Source: Oscillospiraceae bacterium (GTDB lineage: Bacteria > Bacillota > Clostridia > UBA1212 > UBA1255). Taken from it: a DNA stretch of 57,484 nucleotides. The notes beneath the pieces are model-generated. The model was given only the letters and a program-made list of their open reading frames with translations. It had not been told where the DNA came from and did not search any database. The stretch is taken from contig SVJD01000001.1 of NCBI GenBank assembly GCA_015069165.1, forward strand, positions 1 to 57,484, read 5' to 3'. The position numbers and the translations under genes are program-made. This document shows, piece by piece, positions 38,435 through 47,421 of the stretch. Within the stretch, counting starts at the first letter, position 1, and each line of letters opens with the position of its first letter.

Positions 38435-41400
38435 TCAAGACTGTTGAATCAGCTCAGAAAGCTCTTTTAAAACTTCTTTATCTGTATTCATATATCCTGC
38501 CCAAATTTCATTTTCTGTATCTTTTTCAATAATTTTGACAGGTGTTTTTCCTGCAAAATACTTAACAAAAGAAACAACTTTATTGGTTTGTACACCGCTT
38601 ATTTTTATTATGAATTCCTTGTTATTTTGTACTGAATCGCTTTTTTTTACGGCATATTCTTCCGGTGTATATATTGCATCAGGCAAAATTTTCGGAGAAT
38701 CATCTTCTCTTATACTGAGTCTTCCCCTGATTATGACAATGTTTTCAGGTGTAAGCAAACCTGCGTATTTTTCATATATTTTCGGAAAAACAAGTAATTC
38801 CGCAGAACCAAATAAATCTTCTGCAGTTGCAAATGCCATCATCGAATTGTTTTTAGTTATTTTCTTTTTAACGGAAGTAATAATTCCGGCAAAAGTTACA
38901 TTCATTCCGTCTTTTACGCCGGAAGAAAAAGACTTGTCCATTCCGTCAAGGCCTTCTTCTGTATCTGCAATCAAATCTGTGGATTTAATTGTGGATATTT
39001 CTGCAAATTCTTCTGCAAATCCCTCTAAAGGATGCCCGGAAAGATATATGCCCAACATTTCTTTTTCCATTGAAAGCAAGTCGGATTTATTGAACTCCGG
39101 AATATCGGGAAAATCATCATAGGAATTTTGTGTAGCGGGCGTTTCGTCTTCAAAGAAGTCAAAAATAGAAATCTGCCCTTCTGCTTTATTCTTTTTGGCA
39201 GCTATTGCGTTATCTAAAATAAATTCGTAATTCTTTAAAAGCTGTGAGCGTTTTACGCCGAGGGAAGTAAATACACCTGCTCTTATGAATGATTCAATGC
39301 ACCTTTTATTAACCTCGGTTGCCGCTATTCTTTCGCAGAAATCGCCGAAACTTTTGAATTTTCCGTTTTCATCACGCTCGTTTGTAATTATATCCACAAC
39401 GTAACCTCCGACATTTTTAATTGCAGAAAGTCCGAAAACAATTGCGTTATCTTTTACAGTGAATTTACTGTAACTCATATTTATATCGGGCGGTAAAATT
39501 TTAATATCCATTTGCTGACATTCTGCGATATATTGGGCAATTTTGTCAGTTCTGTCAATGAAACTATTAAGAAGTGCTGCCATAAATTCTACGGGATAAT
39601 ACGTTTTTAACCACGCGGTTTCGTAACCTACAACGGCATAACAAGCGGCGTGGGCTTTGTTAAAAGCGTAACTTGCAAAATCAATCATCTGGTCAAATAT
39701 TTTATTCGAAATTTCCCCTGATACACCGTTTTTTGCAGCACCGTTTACGAAATTTACACGTTCTTTTTCCATTACATCGTGTTTTTTCTTTGCCATAGCA
39801 CGGCGAACAAGGTCAGATTGTCCCATTGTATACCCTGCAAGGTCGCGAACAATTTGCATAACCTGCTCTTGATACACCATACAACCGTAAGTTACATTCA
39901 AAATAGGCTCTAAAATAGGATGCAAATATTGTACTTTATCCGGATTCTTTTTATTCTCAATGTATCTTGGGATCTGATCCATCGGTCCGGGTCTGTAAAG
40001 TGCAATTCCGGCAATAATATCCTCTAAATTATCCGGTTGTAGTTCCATTATAAAATGTGTCATACCGGGGCTTTCTAACTGGAAAATGCCCAATGTTTTA
40101 CCGTCAGAGATGGTTTTGTATACATTTTTATCATCCATGGGCATAGTGTCGAAATTTACTTTTATGCCATGGTTTTTATAAACAAGTTCAACGGCATCTT
40201 GTATAACAGTAAGTGTTCTTAAACCCAAAAAGTCGACTTTAAGCAAACCTAATTTTTCCAGAATTGCCATTGGAAACTGGGTAACAACGCTGTCCCCTGT
40301 TTTATGAACCGGCACATAGTCTGTAACAGGATCTTTAGTGAGTACAACACCTGCTGCGTGGGTTGATGCATTCCTCGGCATACCTTCAAGCTGTATGGCA
40401 GAGTCAAGAAGGTCTTTGATAACGGGGTTTTCTTCGTATTTTGATTTCAGCTCGGGATTTATTTCGATTGCACCTTTAATAGTGGTCTGCTTGCCCGGTG
40501 TCATAGGTATCATTTTTGCAATGGAATCCACGTCGTTATACGGCACATCAAGTACACGGCCTACATCGCGGACAGCTCCGCGAGCTGCCATCGTACCGAA
40601 AGTTATAATCTGTGCCACCCTATCTTCGCCGTATTTTTTTACAACGTAATCTATAACTTCTTTTCTGCGCTCGTCACTAAAATCTACGTCAAAGTCCGGC
40701 ATACTGATTCTTTCGGGATTCAAAAATCTTTCAAATGCAAGGTTATATTTTAATGAGTCAATATTTGTGATTTTTAAGCAAAAAGCAACTAAACTTCCTG
40801 CGCCGGAACCTCTTCCGGGGCCTACAGTTATACCGTTATCTTTAGCAAATTTAATAAAATCCCAAACAATAAGATAATACTCAGCATAACCCATGCTTAT
40901 AATTACAGAAAGTTCGTATTCTATTCTTTCTTCAACTTCTTGCGGTAAATTCTCACCGTAGCGGAAATGTGCACCTTCATACGTAAGTTTACGCAAGTAT
41001 TCCGCCGGTGTAAGACCTCCGGGAATATCAAATTGCGGCAAAACGGGTCGGCCGAATTCAATTGTAACATTACACATTTCGGCAATTTTTACAGTATTTT
41101 CCAATGCATCCTTGCGAACTTTAAAAAGCTCTTTCATTTCATCGGGGGTGCGCAAGTATACTTCGTCTGTATTGAACTTCATTCTGTTCTCGTCGTTGTA
41201 TTTCTTGCCTGTTTGAACGCACACAAGGATATCCTGCGCCCGTGCATCGCCGCGGCTTACAAAGTGTACGTCGTTTGTGGCAATGAGCGGAATGCCCGTT
41301 TCGTCTGAAATTTTAATAAGTGCTTTGTTTACGATTAGTTGTTCTTCAAGACCGTTGCTTTGAAGTTCTAAATAATAATTACCTTGTCCGAATATTTCGT

Positions 41401-41899
41401 TGTACACAAGAGCAAGTTCTTTTGCGCCCTCGTAATCATTACGCAAAATAAGCTGAGGAATATCACCGCCGAGACAAGCAGAAGCGCAAATAATTCCGTC
41501 TGAATACTCTCGAAGTAAATCAAGATCAACTCGCGGCTTATAGTAATAGCCCTCTGTAAAAGCCTTTGAAACTATTTTAATCAGATTATGATATCCGGTG
41601 TTGTTTTTTGCAAGGAGCAAAAGGTGGCCATAGTCATTATCGATGCCAGGAACTTTGTCAAAGCGCGTTCTGTTTGCGGTGTATACCTCGCAACCTATAA
41701 TCGGCTTTATTCCTTCGTTTTTACATGCTTCGTAGAACTCTATGATGCCGTACATTACACCGTGGTCCGTAATAGCAAGAGCGTCCATACCGCGCTCTTT
41801 ACAGGCCTTTACCAAATCTTTAATACGGCAAGCCCCGTCAAGTAAGCTGTATTCGGTATGGACGTGAAGATGAACAAAATCTGTATTAAGTGAACTCAT
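38435..41899 (-). CDS. dnaE: DNA polymerase III subunit alpha
   Basis: 1154 residues. The N-terminal PHP domain has FVHLHVHTEYSLLDGACR. The catalytic C-family core includes GPGRGSGAGSLVAFCL and PDFDVDFSDERR, holding the polymerase aspartates. The tail carries a helix-hairpin-helix segment and an OB fold (NVTFAGIITSVKKKITKN) and tau-binding tail. This is the DnaE-type polymerase; Clostridia also have PolC, so it likely serves primer extension or lagging-strand work. It starts two bases before the end of the mutase gene. The ribosome site is AAAGGG. Confidence 0.96.
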   Translation of the reverse strand: MSSLNTDFVHLHVHTEYSLLDGACRIKDLVKACKERGMDALAITDHGVMYGIIEFYEACKNEGIKPIIGCEVYTANRTRFDKVPGIDNDYGHLLLLAKNNTGYHNLIKIVSKAFTEGYYYKPRVDLDLLREYSDGIICASACLGGDIPQLILRNDYEGAKELALVYNEIFGQGNYYLELQSNGLEEQLIVNKALIKISDETGIPLIATNDVHFVSRGDARAQDILVCVQTGKKYNDENRMKFNTDEVYLRTPDEMKELFKVRKDALENTVKIAEMCNVTIEFGRPVLPQFDIPGGLTPAEYLRKLTYEGAHFRYGENLPQEVEERIEYELSVIISMGYAEYYLIVWDFIKFAKDNGITVGPGRGSGAGSLVAFCLKITNIDSLKYNLAFERFLNPERISMPDFDVDFSDERRKEVIDYVVKKYGEDRVAQIITFGTMAARGAVRDVGRVLDVPYNDVDSIAKMIPMTPGKQTTIKGAIEINPELKSKYEENPVIKDLLDSAIQLEGMPRNASTHAAGVVLTKDPVTDYVPVHKTGDSVVTQFPMAILEKLGLLKVDFLGLRTLTVIQDAVELVYKNHGIKVNFDTMPMDDKNVYKTISDGKTLGIFQLESPGMTHFIMELQPDNLEDIIAGIALYRPGPMDQIPRYIENKKNPDKVQYLHPILEPILNVTYGCMVYQEQVMQIVRDLAGYTMGQSDLVRRAMAKKKHDVMEKERVNFVNGAAKNGVSGEISNKIFDQMIDFASYAFNKAHAACYAVVGYETAWLKTYYPVEFMAALLNSFIDRTDKIAQYIAECQQMDIKILPPDINMSYSKFTVKDNAIVFGLSAIKNVGGYVVDIITNERDENGKFKSFGDFCERIAATEVNKRCIESFIRAGVFTSLGVKRSQLLKNYEFILDNAIAAKKNKAEGQISIFDFFEDETPATQNSYDDFPDIPEFNKSDLLSMEKEMLGIYLSGHPLEGFAEEFAEISTIKSTDLIADTEEGLDGMDKSFSSGVKDGMNVTFAGIITSVKKKITKNNSMMAFATAEDLFGSAELLVFPKIYEKYAGLLTPENIVIIRGRLSIREDDSPKILPDAIYTPEEYAVKKSDSVQNNKEFIIKISGVQTNKVVSFVKYFAGKTPVKIIEKDTENEIWAGYMNTDKEVLKELSELIQQS

Positions 41900-41900
41900 T

Positions 41901-43655
41901 TTATCCCTTTATTATCGGCATAATTTTACCAATTACTTCCTCTTTAAGTTTTAATGCTTTTTCGTGAGCAGCGTCGAGATTATCTCCTTTGCCGCCGAAG
42001 TAAATTTTAATCTTAGGCTCTGTGCCTGAAGGTCTTATACAGAACCATTTGTCTTTAAATTCAAAGTATAAAACATTTGAAGAAGGCAAATTGCACTCTT
42101 GATTTGCGGCAACACTGCCGTCTGCGTTATAAACAATTACTTCGCCTGTTTTTATATCTGTGTAAATTGCAGGAACTTCGTCAGTGAATTTACCGTTTGC
42201 GGCTCTGATAACTTCCATAATTTTTTGAATCATATTGAGCCCTGCTTCGCCTTTAAGGTTGATTGAAACCTGAAGCTCGTTATGATAACCGTATTTTTTA
42301 TAGATGTTATCTAAAGCTTCGAAAAGCGTAATTCCTTGTGATACATAGAATGCTGCTGCTTCTGCGGCGAACAAGCAAGCGGCAACGGCATCTTTATCTC
42401 TTGCGTAAGTTCCGGGAAGATACCCGTAGCTCTCCTCAAAGCCGAAAATGTAGTTTTTATCGCCTTTTTCATCAAGATCCATAATTTTCTCGCCGATGAA
42501 TTTAAAGCCTGTCAAAACGTCAATATATTCAACATTATTGGCTAAACAGATGTCTTTTGTAAGTCTTGTGGAAACTACTGTAGACACAACAAAAGGATTT
42601 ACAGGCATTGTTTTACGCTGTTTGTGGCTTTCTATTATACGAGCGCAAAGTAATGTTCCTATTTGGTTACCGTTAATCATAGCATAGTCACCATCGGGAG
42701 TTTTAGCGTAAATTCCTGCTCTGTCAGAATCCGGGTCGGATGCCAAAACTATGTCTGCATTTACGCTTTTTGCTAACTCAAGTGCCATAGCAAACGCAGA
42801 AGGATCCTCGGGATTCGGTAAGTTTATTGTGGAGAAATTGCCGTCAGGCATCATTTGTTCTTTTACTACGTGCAAATTAGTAACACCGCACTCTTTCAAA
42901 ATCTCGGGAACCCATTTCGCCCCTGCGCCGTGAAGAGGCGTGTAAACTACAGTGAGATTTTTAGCGTTTTTCTTAAAACCGTCTTTATCCGGAATAAGCT
43001 TTTTAACTTCTTTGAAGAAGTTTTGCTTTAATGTATTGTCAACGTATTTGATGTTGTTGCCTGTTTTAAAGAAATCAAAGCTAAATGACGGAACTTTTGT
43101 GTAGTCAGTAATAGATTGCATTAAACGAGATATTTGCTTGCTGTCATCTAATGAAAGCTGCGCACCGTCAGGTCCGTAAACTTTGTAGCCGTTGTATTCC
43201 TTTGGATTGTGGCTGGCAGTAATCATTACGCCTGCAGCACATCTTAATTGTCTTACTGAATATGACAAAACAGGAACCGGAACTATGTCAGTGTGCAAGT
43301 AAACGCGTATTCCGTTACCTGCGAAAACAGCAGCAGCTTCTTTTGCAAACAATTCAGAAAAATTACGGCTGTCATATCCTATTACAACGCCGTCTTTTTT
43401 AGCTTTAGGTCCTTTTGAAAGTATATGAGCTGCAATTGCAGTACTTAAACGTCTTACGACATATTTGTTCATTCTGTTAGTACCGGCGCCGATAACACCT
43501 CTTATACCTGCAGTACCGAAATCTAACTCTTTGTAAAATCTGTCTCTGATTTCCAAATTGTTGCCTTCAAGCGCCTCTAACTCTTTTCTTGAATCCTCAT
43601 CAAAATATCTATTTGTTGCCCACTGTGTGTATATTGCACCTATATCCATAGTCAT
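41901..43655 (-). CDS. Phosphosugar mutase (phosphoglucomutase/phosphomannomutase family)
   Basis: 584 residues of the alpha-D-phosphohexomutase superfamily. The catalytic phosphoserine loop is MITASHNPKEYNGYKVYG. The Mg2+ loop is ASDPDSDRAGIY. The sugar loop is FGFEESYGYLPG. The C-terminal phosphate loop is RPSGTEPKIKIYF. The length fits the PgcA/Pgm2-like bacterial group that interconverts glucose 1- and 6-phosphate. Start is ATG 43655 or the ATG two codons later; AAAGGAG fits either. First gene of the run down to mutS2. Confidence 0.93.
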   Translation of the reverse strand: MTMDIGAIYTQWATNRYFDEDSRKELEALEGNNLEIRDRFYKELDFGTAGIRGVIGAGTNRMNKYVVRRLSTAIAAHILSKGPKAKKDGVVIGYDSRNFSELFAKEAAAVFAGNGIRVYLHTDIVPVPVLSYSVRQLRCAAGVMITASHNPKEYNGYKVYGPDGAQLSLDDSKQISRLMQSITDYTKVPSFSFDFFKTGNNIKYVDNTLKQNFFKEVKKLIPDKDGFKKNAKNLTVVYTPLHGAGAKWVPEILKECGVTNLHVVKEQMMPDGNFSTINLPNPEDPSAFAMALELAKSVNADIVLASDPDSDRAGIYAKTPDGDYAMINGNQIGTLLCARIIESHKQRKTMPVNPFVVSTVVSTRLTKDICLANNVEYIDVLTGFKFIGEKIMDLDEKGDKNYIFGFEESYGYLPGTYARDKDAVAACLFAAEAAAFYVSQGITLFEALDNIYKKYGYHNELQVSINLKGEAGLNMIQKIMEVIRAANGKFTDEVPAIYTDIKTGEVIVYNADGSVAANQECNLPSSNVLYFEFKDKWFCIRPSGTEPKIKIYFGGKGDNLDAAHEKALKLKEEVIGKIMPIIKG

Positions 43656-43682
43656 AAAACTCCTTTAATCATATTTCTTTAC

Positions 43683-43711
43683 ATTATACACGATTATGAT
43701 GCAAAATACAA
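43683..43711 (-). promoter_or_regulatory. Promoter of the mutase-dnaE-pfkA-mutS2 operon
   Basis: TTGTAT (43706-43711, minus strand), a 17-base spacer and a perfect TATAAT (43683-43688), 28 bases before the mutase start. Confidence 0.6.
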
Positions 43712-43813
43712 TTAAATTAATTAAATGCAGAAAAAGCAAAAATTCTGTGGAAAAGTGTGCCTGAACTTCTACGGAATCCGGCAGTTTACGGGCACTTTGA
43801 GTGCTTACAGTTC

Positions 43814-43842
43814 TTGACAATGGAGTAAAACTGTGGTATTAT
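43814..43842 (+). promoter_or_regulatory. Promoter of tRNA-Pro
   Basis: Consensus TTGACA (43814-43819), a 17-base spacer and TATTAT (43837-43842), ending 13 bases before the tRNA. Confidence 0.8.
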
Positions 43843-43855
43843 GCCCAAGTCCTTT

Positions 43856-43932
<77 letters not shown>

Positions 43933-43968
43933 AAAAGGCTCAGGAATGACGTTCCTGAGCCTTTTCTT
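43933..43968 (+). terminator. Intrinsic terminator of tRNA-Pro
   Basis: AAAAGGCTCAGGAA (43933-43946) pairs with TTCCTGAGCCTTTT (43952-43965) around TGACG; a T-rich tail follows. Confidence 0.9.
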
Positions 43969-43979
43969 TGTTTACTGCG
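43962..43979. repeat. Boundary motif, copy 1 (downstream of fic)
   Basis: TTTTCTTTGTTTACTGCG. It matches copy 2 at 17 of 18 positions and copy 3 at 15 of 18. It overlaps the tail of the tRNA-Pro terminator and lies 63 bases beyond the fic stop codon. Confidence 0.6.
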
Positions 43980-44042
43980 AAACAAGTTGATCGAGTTGTT
44001 CTCATCCAATGATACGGCAAAGCGTTTTCACTCTTTTTTTGT

Positions 44043-45089
44043 TCACACCTTAACATATCGAGTCATTCTTGATTGACCGATCTTCTTGATTTGTCCCTCT
44101 CTTACCATTTTGCTTAATACTGCTTCGACGGTTGTAGGGCTGACATCCGGTAAGATGCTGCAAATATCCGCCTTGGAAATCGGCACTAAGCTATTAAGAA
44201 CAGTCGCTTCAATTCTGGCTGTTTTTGTGATCTTTTTGCCGTGAACAACGGCAAATCGCTTGTCCAATTCCTTATAACACATATAAAGTGTCGAAAGGAA
44301 ATTTTCAATAAAGGGTATATAAGAGTTCTGGTTTTCGTGCCAACCAATAGAGGATTCACGCAATGCTTCGTAATAATATGCCTTACAGTTGTTGATCTGC
44401 TCCTCAAAGGAAACATACTTTCCTGCATCATAGCCATTTTTATAAAGCAAAAGCAAGGACAATAGGCGTGACATTCTGCCGTTGCCGTCCCGGAATGGGT
44501 GAATACACAAGAAATCAAGCACGACACAAGGAATCAGCAATAACTGATTGATGTTAGCATTGTTGCGAGCATCCATATAAGCAAGCTCCAACTGCTCCAT
44601 TGCCTCATCCACCTCAGTGGCTGGTGTGGGCTTAAAGCGGACTTTTCTGTTGCCGTCCTTGCCTTCTTCGATGATATAATTATCGCCTGTCTTATACTGA
44701 CCGCCGTACTCGTAACCGGCAATCTGCATCATAGTTTCGTGAAGTCTTAGAATATCGCTTTGTCTTAAATCTAAAGTGTCGTGATGCAAATGAATTGCAT
44801 TCAGTGCATCTCTGTATCCTGCGATTTCACCTTCTGTGTGGTTTAGAGGAGCACTGTCTTGATTCACGATAGCAGCAATACGCTCATCACTGGTAACAAT
44901 GCCCTCAATAGCATTGGAACTCTTAACCGATTGCACCTTCGCTACTGCTTCCAGCTCAGTAAAGACTTTTGCATATTCTTCTTTTCTGACACCAGCCATT
45001 GTCTTTAATGATGCAATACCGGATGTAAGATTGATCAGGTTCGCCGGCAACAGGCCATTATTTAAAAAAGAATAATCAAACTTTCTCAT
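44043..45089 (-). CDS. Fic-family protein (AMP transferase-type, self-inhibited class II)
   Basis: 348 residues from ATG 45089 (GGAGG upstream). The Fic active-site motif is complete: HPFRDGNGRMSR at 197-208. The inhibitory motif S-x-x-x-E-G (S58-NAIEG-63) lies N-terminal to the Fic core, as in class II Fic proteins whose glutamate blocks ATP. The C terminus (about 285-348, ISKADICSILPDVSPTTVEA) looks like a winged helix, so the protein may also bind DNA. Target unknown. It has its own promoter overlaid by a perfect inverted repeat. First gene of the accessory island after the tRNA. Confidence 0.9.
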   Translation of the reverse strand: MRKFDYSFLNNGLLPANLINLTSGIASLKTMAGVRKEEYAKVFTELEAVAKVQSVKSSNAIEGIVTSDERIAAIVNQDSAPLNHTEGEIAGYRDALNAIHLHHDTLDLRQSDILRLHETMMQIAGYEYGGQYKTGDNYIIEEGKDGNRKVRFKPTPATEVDEAMEQLELAYMDARNNANINQLLLIPCVVLDFLCIHPFRDGNGRMSRLLSLLLLYKNGYDAGKYVSFEEQINNCKAYYYEALRESSIGWHENQNSYIPFIENFLSTLYMCYKELDKRFAVVHGKKITKTARIEATVLNSLVPISKADICSILPDVSPTTVEAVLSKMVREGQIKKIGQSRMTRYVKV

Positions 45090-45101
45090 AGTTAGCCTCC
45101 A

Positions 45102-45142
45102 TTTCTGCATATAATCTTATCGTAATATATGCAGAAAATCAA
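45102..45142 (-). promoter_or_regulatory. fic promoter overlapped by a 12-base inverted repeat (operator)
   Basis: TTTCTGCATATA (45102-45113) and TATATGCAGAAA (45126-45137) are perfect inverted arms 12 bases apart. On the minus strand TTGATT (45137-45142) and TAAGAT (45114-45119) form a promoter with 17-base spacing, so one arm abuts the -35 and the -10 lies between arms. A second dyad, TTAATGCAT (45146-45154) with ATGCATTAA (45172-45180), lies upstream. This is the layout of an autorepressor site. Confidence 0.7.
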
Positions 45143-45194
45143 GTGTTAATGCATATTAATTTTAGTTTTTTATGCATTAACTGTTTTTAGCTGT

Positions 45195-45212
45195 TTTTCT
45201 TTGTCTACTGCG
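45195..45212. repeat. Boundary motif, copy 2 (downstream of the AbiE pair)
   Basis: TTTTCTTTGTCTACTGCG, ending 20 bases before the last base of the AbiEii stop codon region at 45233. Copy 3 has the same 20-base gap to its gene. Confidence 0.6.
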
Positions 45213-45232
45213 TATCAAATGTCGCCCTATGC

Positions 45233-46165
45233 TCATTCTCCGATTTGGCTTAATATTTCGCTGATTTGAGAGAACGCGCTCAGCGCATCATCGAAGCTCT
45301 GCTGTTCGTCAGTATAGAGCAATTCTTTGTGCAAATTCTCATACGTAGAACGAACCTGATCGTTGAGATAATGTTTCCAAACGCCGAAATCATATGCACC
45401 GGTCGGATCGTATTCTTGGCTTATATTGCGTTTCTCAAGATAATAAGAATCTGTCTGCTTAGTAATATCAATCAAGCGTTTCAGTTCGTCCTTATCGCTA
45501 AGAAATGCTTGAATCTCCGGCAGAGAAAACAGTCTCGTAACGTCATAAATGTGGCGAACCTTATTCTTAATCGTGCCGCAAATAGCATGGCGTTTCACCG
45601 ACATCAGCTTGTCCACAAAGGTGCGCTCAATGTTCAGCACGTTCAGAGTTACTTCACAAAGACCGTATTTTTCAATATCCTCTGCACCGCCGTGCTCCTC
45701 AAGAAACTCCTGAATATAGGTTTTAACTGTTTTCTTAGAATACGGGTCGGGACGGATACTGCTGCCAATCTCAAGCTTAACACGACTTGCCTTATCGCCA
45801 AACCATACAAGCATACTCTTACTGCGATTAGAGCGTTCCGCATCGATCTTCTCTGTTTGGGTACCTACGGTCATTACTTTTTCAATCTTTTTGATGGTTT
45901 TGTCGCAAACCTTATCCGTTTCATCCATCCCCAAGAATGTCAGATCAATATCCTCGGAAAAACGCTCAATGGAGCAGGGATAACATTTGCTCAACGAGGT
46001 GCCGCCTTTAAACACGCAGTTCTCAGCGTATTCACTGTCAGCTAAATTCTTTAATAGTAAAACAATATAGTAATCGCGTTCGATAGCAGACTCCGGCAAA
46101 TGTTTTTCAGCTGCAACTATTGATATCAAATCTCTGAACTTAGTGGTAAATTCGTGTAGCTTCAT
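45233..46165 (-). CDS. AbiEii/AbiGii-type nucleotidyltransferase toxin
   Basis: 310 residues. The nucleotidyltransferase signature is VFKGGTSLSKCYP (GG-S/T) plus FSEDIDLTFLG (DxD), with later ERTFVDKLMSVKRHA and HIYDVTRL typical of the AbiEii family. Characterised relatives block growth by adding nucleotides to tRNA acceptor ends and act as the toxin of type IV toxin-antitoxin/abortive-infection systems. The start overlaps the antitoxin gene by 26 bases and has its own GGAGG. Its downstream end is followed by boundary motif copy 2. Confidence 0.88.
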   Translation of the reverse strand: MKLHEFTTKFRDLISIVAAEKHLPESAIERDYYIVLLLKNLADSEYAENCVFKGGTSLSKCYPCSIERFSEDIDLTFLGMDETDKVCDKTIKKIEKVMTVGTQTEKIDAERSNRSKSMLVWFGDKASRVKLEIGSSIRPDPYSKKTVKTYIQEFLEEHGGAEDIEKYGLCEVTLNVLNIERTFVDKLMSVKRHAICGTIKNKVRHIYDVTRLFSLPEIQAFLSDKDELKRLIDITKQTDSYYLEKRNISQEYDPTGAYDFGVWKHYLNDQVRSTYENLHKELLYTDEQQSFDDALSAFSQISEILSQIGE

Positions 46166-46847
46166 AAAGTTCCTCCATTTTTGGATGCTTATACTCCGAA
46201 AGGGATGATAAATATTCGTTAAGATTGTGATCTACGTTATAGTAGTTCAGAATCTCTCTTAAAAACGATATGGTCGATTTTTTATAGGTCTTAGCAGAAA
46301 CGATTTCTGCAAATGCGCCGGCATTAAAGGACTCTGCCAACCGTTCCGTATAGGCAAGGAATGCAGAATAGTTAATGTCCTGTATCGTGCTGAAGTTTTG
46401 CAAGACTTCCAATCCGTGAACCATACTTGTGATCTCTTGCGAGAATTCCAACGGCACTTGATGAACCACAACATTTCGAATGGATTTGGTTAATCCTTCA
46501 AGCGCAGACGACATAACGGTTATTGTTTTCGAAATTTGTGTTGTTAAATTTAAAGCGTTATATAGCGAATAGCCGACTACTGTTCCGGTTTCATTTTCGG
46601 TGAAAGCAGATATGATTTCTTTTTCCGACGGCGGAACGATTCCGTACTTGCTAACCTTTGGCAAATGATACGTGCCTTTTGCAATTTTGACGAGTTCTCC
46701 CGATTCGCACATTCTCTGGAGTGTTTTATAATACGCTGCTTCACCGATCAGTCCGGACAGCTTTTCTCTATACAGTTTACTTGCAACGATCAATTCGTTT
46801 TCTTTGAACTCAGCAAGAGCATTTCTAACAATCGGATTGCTTTTCAT
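46140..46847 (-). CDS. AbiEi-like antitoxin/autorepressor (DUF6088 type)
   Basis: 235 residues. The N-terminal 75 residues form a winged-helix module (AAYYKTLQRMCESGELVKIAKG then TYHLP), as in AbiEi antitoxins, followed by a C-terminal domain with VVGYSLYNALNLTTQISKTI. The gene directly precedes and overlaps the AbiEii-like toxin. AbiEi proteins neutralise the toxin and repress their own operon by binding inverted repeats at the promoter; a perfect repeat is present here. The ribosome site is AAAGGAGG. Confidence 0.85.
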   Translation of the reverse strand: MKSNPIVRNALAEFKENELIVASKLYREKLSGLIGEAAYYKTLQRMCESGELVKIAKGTYHLPKVSKYGIVPPSEKEIISAFTENETGTVVGYSLYNALNLTTQISKTITVMSSALEGLTKSIRNVVVHQVPLEFSQEITSMVHGLEVLQNFSTIQDINYSAFLAYTERLAESFNAGAFAEIVSAKTYKKSTISFLREILNYYNVDHNLNEYLSSLSEYKHPKMEELYEATRIYH

Positions 46848-46884
46848 TTATCCTGAACCTCCTTTACATAGTCTCTCTGCTACT

Positions 46885-46943
46885 ACTATACTCACGCGAC
46901 CACTCATTGTCAAGTAATATCGGATTTTACTTGACAATGAGTG
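46885..46943 (-). promoter_or_regulatory. AbiE operon promoter with a perfect 17-base inverted repeat
   Basis: On the minus strand TTGACA (46908-46913), 17-base spacer, TATAGT (46885-46890). The -35 lies inside one arm of a perfect inverted repeat: CACTCATTGTCAAGTAA (46901-46917) and TTACTTGACAATGAGTG (46927-46943), nine bases apart. A repressor bound there would block the promoter. Confidence 0.8.
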
Positions 46944-46983
46944 ATTTCTATTTTTAGGATGCTCAAAACTTAAAGAAATAAAT

Positions 46984-47018
46984 CACGGCACACTCTTTCG
47001 TTGTGAGAGTGTGCCGTG
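46984..47018 (-). terminator. 13-base hairpin after the integrase remnant
   Basis: CACGGCACACTCT (46984-46996) pairs with AGAGTGTGCCGTG (47006-47018) around nine bases; on the minus strand a T-rich stretch follows. It is probably the original terminator of the integrase gene. Confidence 0.7.
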
Positions 47019-47024
47019 GTGTCA

Positions 47025-47315
47025 TTACTGTTCCGCTTTGAGGCGTTCCTTTTCTTCCGCGATTTCGGCTTTAACTCGTGCGATCATCTCGACGAGCTTG
47101 ATTTCGCAGTGCTCTTTAGTTTCGGCGTAGACATAGAATTTCTTGCGCTTACCGCCGGGGAGTCGTGGGAAGAAGTTGCCTTCCCAGAGGTTGTCGCCCA
47201 CCTGATACAGGCATCCGATGCCGCTCTTGCGGTCAATGCTCAACGCCGCCTGCATCTGCATGATGTCGATCACGTGGAAGTATATATCAAGCGTCGTTGG
47301 CGGCGAAACATGACG
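47025..47315 (-). pseudogene. 3' remnant of a Tn916-type tyrosine integrase
   Basis: The frame ending at 47025 can be read upstream past its GTG at 47273. It gives VSPPTTLDIYFHVIDIMQMQ, close to the conserved integrase end 'SP.TTLDIYTHV.D.MQ..AA..ID' that contains the catalytic Tyr. After it comes a C-terminal extension GCLYQVGDNLWEGNFFPRLP and a charged helix, as in integrases of clostridial integrative elements. Upstream of about 47315 the similarity stops, so only the last 95 or so codons remain. The breakpoint is approximate. A shorter open frame of 82 codons might still be translated. Confidence 0.7.
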
Positions 47316-47384
47316 CCTACTCAGTTCGTATAGTGCATGTATGTATAAGTCTTTGAATTGCCCCTTTTGTATGTTGATTTTTAT

Positions 47385-47400
47385 CCCACGGCCTCGTGGG
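47385..47400 (-). terminator. Probable terminator of the MATE gene
   Basis: CCCACG/CGTGGG arms (47385-47390, 47395-47400) with a GCCT loop. Read on the minus strand they are followed by ATAAAAATC, a weak T/A tail. Confidence 0.45.
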
Positions 47401-47421
47401 TGCTCTATCTTAACACAGTGT

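Noticed and set aside
45266-46045. A 259-codon open frame on the plus strand
   Set aside because: It is fully antisense to the AbiEii-like gene, has no ribosome site and no recognisable protein pattern.
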